From: DTWD01 sp963662965
Lineage (GTDB): Bacteria; Acidobacteriota; Vicinamibacteria; Vicinamibacterales; UBA8438
Assembly (NCBI GenBank): GCA_963662965.1
Contig: OY759970.1
Span: forward strand, 3,906,001-3,970,000
DNA length: 64,000 nt
Reading direction: 5' to 3'
Position 1 is the stretch's first letter, and every line of letters starts with the position of its first letter. Position numbers and translations under genes: made by a program. Under the pieces are notes generated by a model that saw only the letters and a list, made by a program, of their open reading frames with translations, ran no database searches and was not told the origin of the DNA. This document shows, one piece after another, positions 61,190-64,000 of the stretch.

Positions 61190-63104
61190 CCGTCCGTGCT
61201 GTCGTGGCGGGTCGCTCCCTCTCGACTGCGGCAGGTGCTCAGGGCGTGTCTCCAGAAGGAACCGAAGGATCGAGTCCGAGACATTGGCGACGTTAGCGTG
61301 GCGATGAAGGGGACGTTCGAGACTGTCGTCACCGCACCATCTGAACCGACCATCAGGCCTCGCCTTCACGTCTGGCAGCAACCGATCCCGGCTGTCGCCG
61401 CTGGCCTGACGTTGCTGGTCATCGGAGGGGTCGCGGTGTGGAGTCTGACCCTTCCCGCGCCACCCCGCGTGGCTCGCTTTCCGATTCCATTAGCCGCTGA
61501 CCAGAACTTCAGCTTCACGGGCCGTCCCACGGTGGGGCGATCTCTCCCGACGGCTCTCACGTCGTTTACGTGGCGACGAGCAGCCTGTGGCTGCGCCCCG
61601 TCGATCTCAGTTGCCATCCAGGTGCCGGGTACCGAAGAGGAAGCGCGAGGGCCGTTCTTTTCGGCCGACGGGCAATCGATCGGGTTCTGGGCTGACGGAC
61701 AGTTGAAGAAGGTCTCGGTGAGTGGGGGGGGCACCGGTGACTATCGCCGACGTGCCCACCTATGCCGGTGGGCCCAGTTGGGGTGCCGACGACATGATTC
61801 TCTCTGGCCAGCCAGACGGCATCTGGCAGGTGCCAGGCGCGAGCGGCACGCCGGAACTGCTGATTCCGGTCGAAGAGGGCGAAGTCATCCACCGGCCACA
61901 GATGCTGCCCGACGGCGAGTGGGTGCTGTTTACGGTGGCAGCGGCCTCGGTGTCCTGGGACGCGGCGCAGATTGTCGCCAAATACGTGACGACCGGCGAA
62001 CGCACGGTGCTGATCGAGGGCGGCCGCGATGGGCGGTATGTCCGCACCGGCCATCGCGTCTACGTCTTGAACAACGTGCTGTACGCGGTGCCGTTCGATG
62101 TCGGCGGCCGCTAGGCCACCGGTGGGCCGGTCCCGCTCGTCGAAGGGGTGAGAACGGCCACCCGAGGGGCGGCCCAGTTCAGTGTGTTCGCCACCGGTTC
62201 GCTGGTCTATGTCCCCGGCTCGGCGGGAAGTGGCAACGTCTTCACGTTGACATGGGTGGGCCGCGACGGGAACGAAGAGAGTATCCCCGCCCCACCACGA
62301 GCGTATGGGCGTCCACGCGTGTCCCCGGATGGCAGTCGACATCAACGATGGGGACAATCGGGACATCTGGACCTGGGATCTGGCGCGGGAGACGCTGACA
62401 CAGCTCACCTTCGATGAGGCGGACGACAACTACGTGCTGTGGACGCCGGATAGCGCGCGGGTCGTGTTCGCCTCGACACGCGACGGCGGCGGGCTGTTCT
62501 GGAAAGCGGCCGAAGGCACGGGCCAAATCGAGCGGCTCAAGGAAGGCCTTGCGCGCCCCTACGCCTGGGTGGTGGACGGGCGTTGATCTTCGAGGAAGCG
62601 GAAGACATCGGCGTGCTGACGGTGGAGGGCGAGCGCACCGTGGAGATGCTGCTCGACGCTGAGTTTGGTGAAGCTCAGCCGGCGCTGTCGCCGGACGGCC
62701 GGTGACTGGCCTACGCTTCTATCGAGACGGTCACGCCGCTCATTTACGTCCAGCCGTTTCCCAACGTTGACGACGGCCTGTGGAATGTGTCCCTCGACTT
62801 CGGAGTAAACCCTGTGTGGTCACCGGACGGGCGTGAGCTCTTCTATCGTGGAACGGGCCTGATGGTGGCGGAGGTCGAGACCGAGCCGACCTTCAGTGCA
62901 CGGACCCCCGAGCCGCTCTTCGACCTGAGCAGCTATGCGGTCGGAGCCGGACCCGTAGTCGCACGACCGTTCGACCTCGCGCCCGACGGAGACCGCTTCA
63001 TGTTCCGGAAACCGGGGACGGTTGCGCAGACCGACGACGTGGCCTTCAACGGCTTGATCGTCGTCGAGAACTGGTTCGAGGAACTCAAAGAGCGCGTGCC
63101 GTAG
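61190..63104 (+). pseudogene. Broken Ser/Thr kinase with PD40/TolB-like propeller (C-terminal part)
   Basis: The first residues, SRLRQVLRACLQKEPKDRVRDIGD, are the end of a protein-kinase domain; the rest of the kinase is missing at repeat G. A membrane span (PIPAVAAGLTLLVIGGVAVWSL) and a TolB-like propeller follow, with blades such as FSADGQSIGFWADGQL, PDGEWVLFTV and TPDSARVVFASTRDGG. Reading shifts occur near 61535, 61605, 61725 (G8 tract) and 62330. In-frame stops are TAG 62112-62114, TGA 62584-62586 and TGA 62703-62705 (DGR-x-LAYAS, where Trp is expected). The last block ends EELKERVP at 63104. Confidence 0.88.
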
Positions 63105-63105
63105 C

Positions 63106-63203
63106 TTAGACGGGGCCTGCGGCCCCGAACCCCGCCGCCGTCACTCGCGGGGGCGCCAAGCCCCGCTCCGTTCCGGCGGGGCGTGCCATGCGCGCCCTCG
63201 CGA
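63106..63203 (+). repeat. Dispersed hairpin element, copy H
   Basis: TTAGACGGGGCCTGCGGCCCC, GAACCCCGCCGCCGTCACTCGC, AAGCCCCGCTCCGTTCCGGC and a last hairpin with stem GGGCGTGC/GCGCGCCC and loop CAT. The first stem is GGGGCC with loop TGC, a changed loop with intact pairing. It starts just after the kinase pseudogene's stop. Confidence 0.88.
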
Positions 63204-63239
63204 CGGTATGATGGGTCGGATTCCAGGGAGGCCTTGATA

Positions 63240-64000
63240 ATGTCGATGTTGAAGACACTGCTGGTCGGATTCGTCGCCATCACGCTGCTGTCCACGGTCC
63301 CGGTGGCCGGACAGCAGGAAGAAACCTACGACTACTGGCAGCAGCAGCGGCAGATGGTCCGCCAGGGTCAGCAGGCGATCTTCATGTGCAACGGCCTGTT
63401 CACGTCGAACCGGACGCTGGAGCAGGTGTTCGCGCAGGAACTGGCCTTCCTGCCGGAGCCGGTCGGGACGGCGAGCGGCGGCGACTACGAGGTCAACTAC
63501 GAGCGCAAAGGGGTCGTGATCGGCTCGGGACACGGGGCGCCGAAGATGCGGGCCGCGTTCCGCGAAGGGATCGGCTGCGTCATCCTTCCGCCCGACCAGA
63601 CGCTCGCCGACATCGACGCGCTGCCGGAGCTGACCTTGCCGTATCCGGATGACGACCCGGCCACCACGCCGTGGCCACAGGGCGACCTGGTCACCGACAC
63701 GTCGCTCCCGTCGTACATCGATGCCGGCGCGATCCAGGCCGCCTCCGACTGGGCGTTCGACCGCGAGTCACCGCAGCAGGTGACGCTGAGCCTCCTCGTC
63801 CTGCACCGTGGCAACATCATCCATGAGCGGTACGCGCCCGGGGTGAACATGTCGACCCGGACGCGGACCTGGTCGACGGCGAAGAGCATCGCCTCGACGC
63901 TGATCGGCATGCTCGTCGACCAGGGCAAGCTGAAGCTCGATGAGCCGCTCGGCTTCCCGTTCCTTCCCGAGTCGGCCGACGGCGACGATCCGCGCGCGGA
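63240..64000 (+). CDS. Serine hydrolase, beta-lactamase class C/transpeptidase-like (3' truncated by window edge)
   Basis: ATG 63240 follows AGGGAGG by about 8 bp; a second ATG is at 63246. A signal peptide (MLKTLLVGFVAITLLSTVPVAG) leads into 253 visible residues. ASDWAFDRESPQQVTLSLLVLHRGNIIHERY then TRTWSTAKSIASTLIGMLVDQGKLKLDEPL contain the serine nucleophile and lysine of the S-x-x-K motif (STAK). The family covers esterases, peptidases and beta-lactamases; no antibiotic role is implied. The C-terminus lies beyond the window. Repeat H is upstream. Confidence 0.87.
   Translation, partial: MSMLKTLLVGFVAITLLSTVPVAGQQEETYDYWQQQRQMVRQGQQAIFMCNGLFTSNRTLEQVFAQELAFLPEPVGTASGGDYEVNYERKGVVIGSGHGAPKMRAAFREGIGCVILPPDQTLADIDALPELTLPYPDDDPATTPWPQGDLVTDTSLPSYIDAGAIQAASDWAFDRESPQQVTLSLLVLHRGNIIHERYAPGVNMSTRTRTWSTAKSIASTLIGMLVDQGKLKLDEPLGFPFLPESADGDDPRA

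Noticed and set aside
63240..64000. An antibiotic-resistance beta-lactamase
   Set aside because: Only the S-x-x-K motif and general fold are visible; most secreted relatives are esterases or peptidases, and the gene is cut off by the window edge.
1..64000. tRNA genes, CRISPR arrays, prophage or plasmid functions
   Set aside because: I saw no cloverleaf sequences, spaced short direct repeats, cas genes, phage structural genes, integrases or replication origins.

Overview
This 64 kb window is high-GC, dense bacterial DNA from a Gram-negative organism. lpxD and a waaF-type heptosyltransferase show lipopolysaccharide synthesis. Several proteins carry lipoprotein or twin-arginine signals. The many expanded secreted families (c-type cytochromes, quinoprotein-like propellers, the DUF1552/DUF1592 pair, Abhydrolase_10 hydrolase, M3 peptidase) resemble gene content known from uncultured Acidobacteriota, especially class Vicinamibacteria. 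That taxonomic call is inference from gene content; no rRNA is present.

Layout. 1-6.3 kb is housekeeping: end of metG, tatD, a trans-polyprenyl diphosphate synthase, ligA, an NtrC-type sigma-54 activator, and the RNase P RNA with an enlarged internal stem. 6.4-9.7 kb holds an amidohydrolase, a sugar epimerase and an ABC ATPase/NfeD pair. 9.7-16.2 kb mixes decayed genes (oppD- and oppF-like ATPases, a BlaR1/M56 receptor) with a PilZ protein, waaF, lpxD and blaI. 16.6-26.4 kb has a B12-radical SAM protein, an Fe(II)/2OG oxygenase, a cupredoxin lipoprotein, a haem/copper-monooxygenase-like protein, an octahaem cytochrome with a membrane partner, a lectin-like protein and a TPR protein. 26.5-32.2 kb and 50.2-60.5 kb are two related sets of secreted proteins: a carboxypeptidase-regulatory/haem/propeller protein, a PQQ-like propeller and, nearby, lectin-like paralogues. 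Between them lie recQ, an aldose epimerase, a Dcp peptidase, a DUF1592-DUF1552-ankyrin operon, and a Gfo/Idh-GMC-VOC operon. A Tat-exported linalool dehydratase/isomerase homologue lies at 55-56.9 kb. 60.5-63.1 kb is a graveyard (HNH fragment, broken Ser/Thr kinase with PD40 propeller). A serine hydrolase runs off the right edge.

How the genes may work together (inference): the intact secreted genes suggest periplasmic oxidation of organic substrates, with electrons passing to c-type haems, plus cytoplasmic GMC, Gfo/Idh and VOC enzymes.

Two further themes stand out. First, a dispersed family of intergenic elements about 90-100 bp long, each with up to three GC-rich hairpins, occurs at least eight times counting partial copies. 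The loops and some stem pairs vary while the stems persist. Most copies abut decayed genes or insertion-sequence remnants. Second, about ten genes are broken by frameshifts, nonsense codons or truncation, which points to genome erosion, although some single-base shifts at homopolymers could be sequencing errors.
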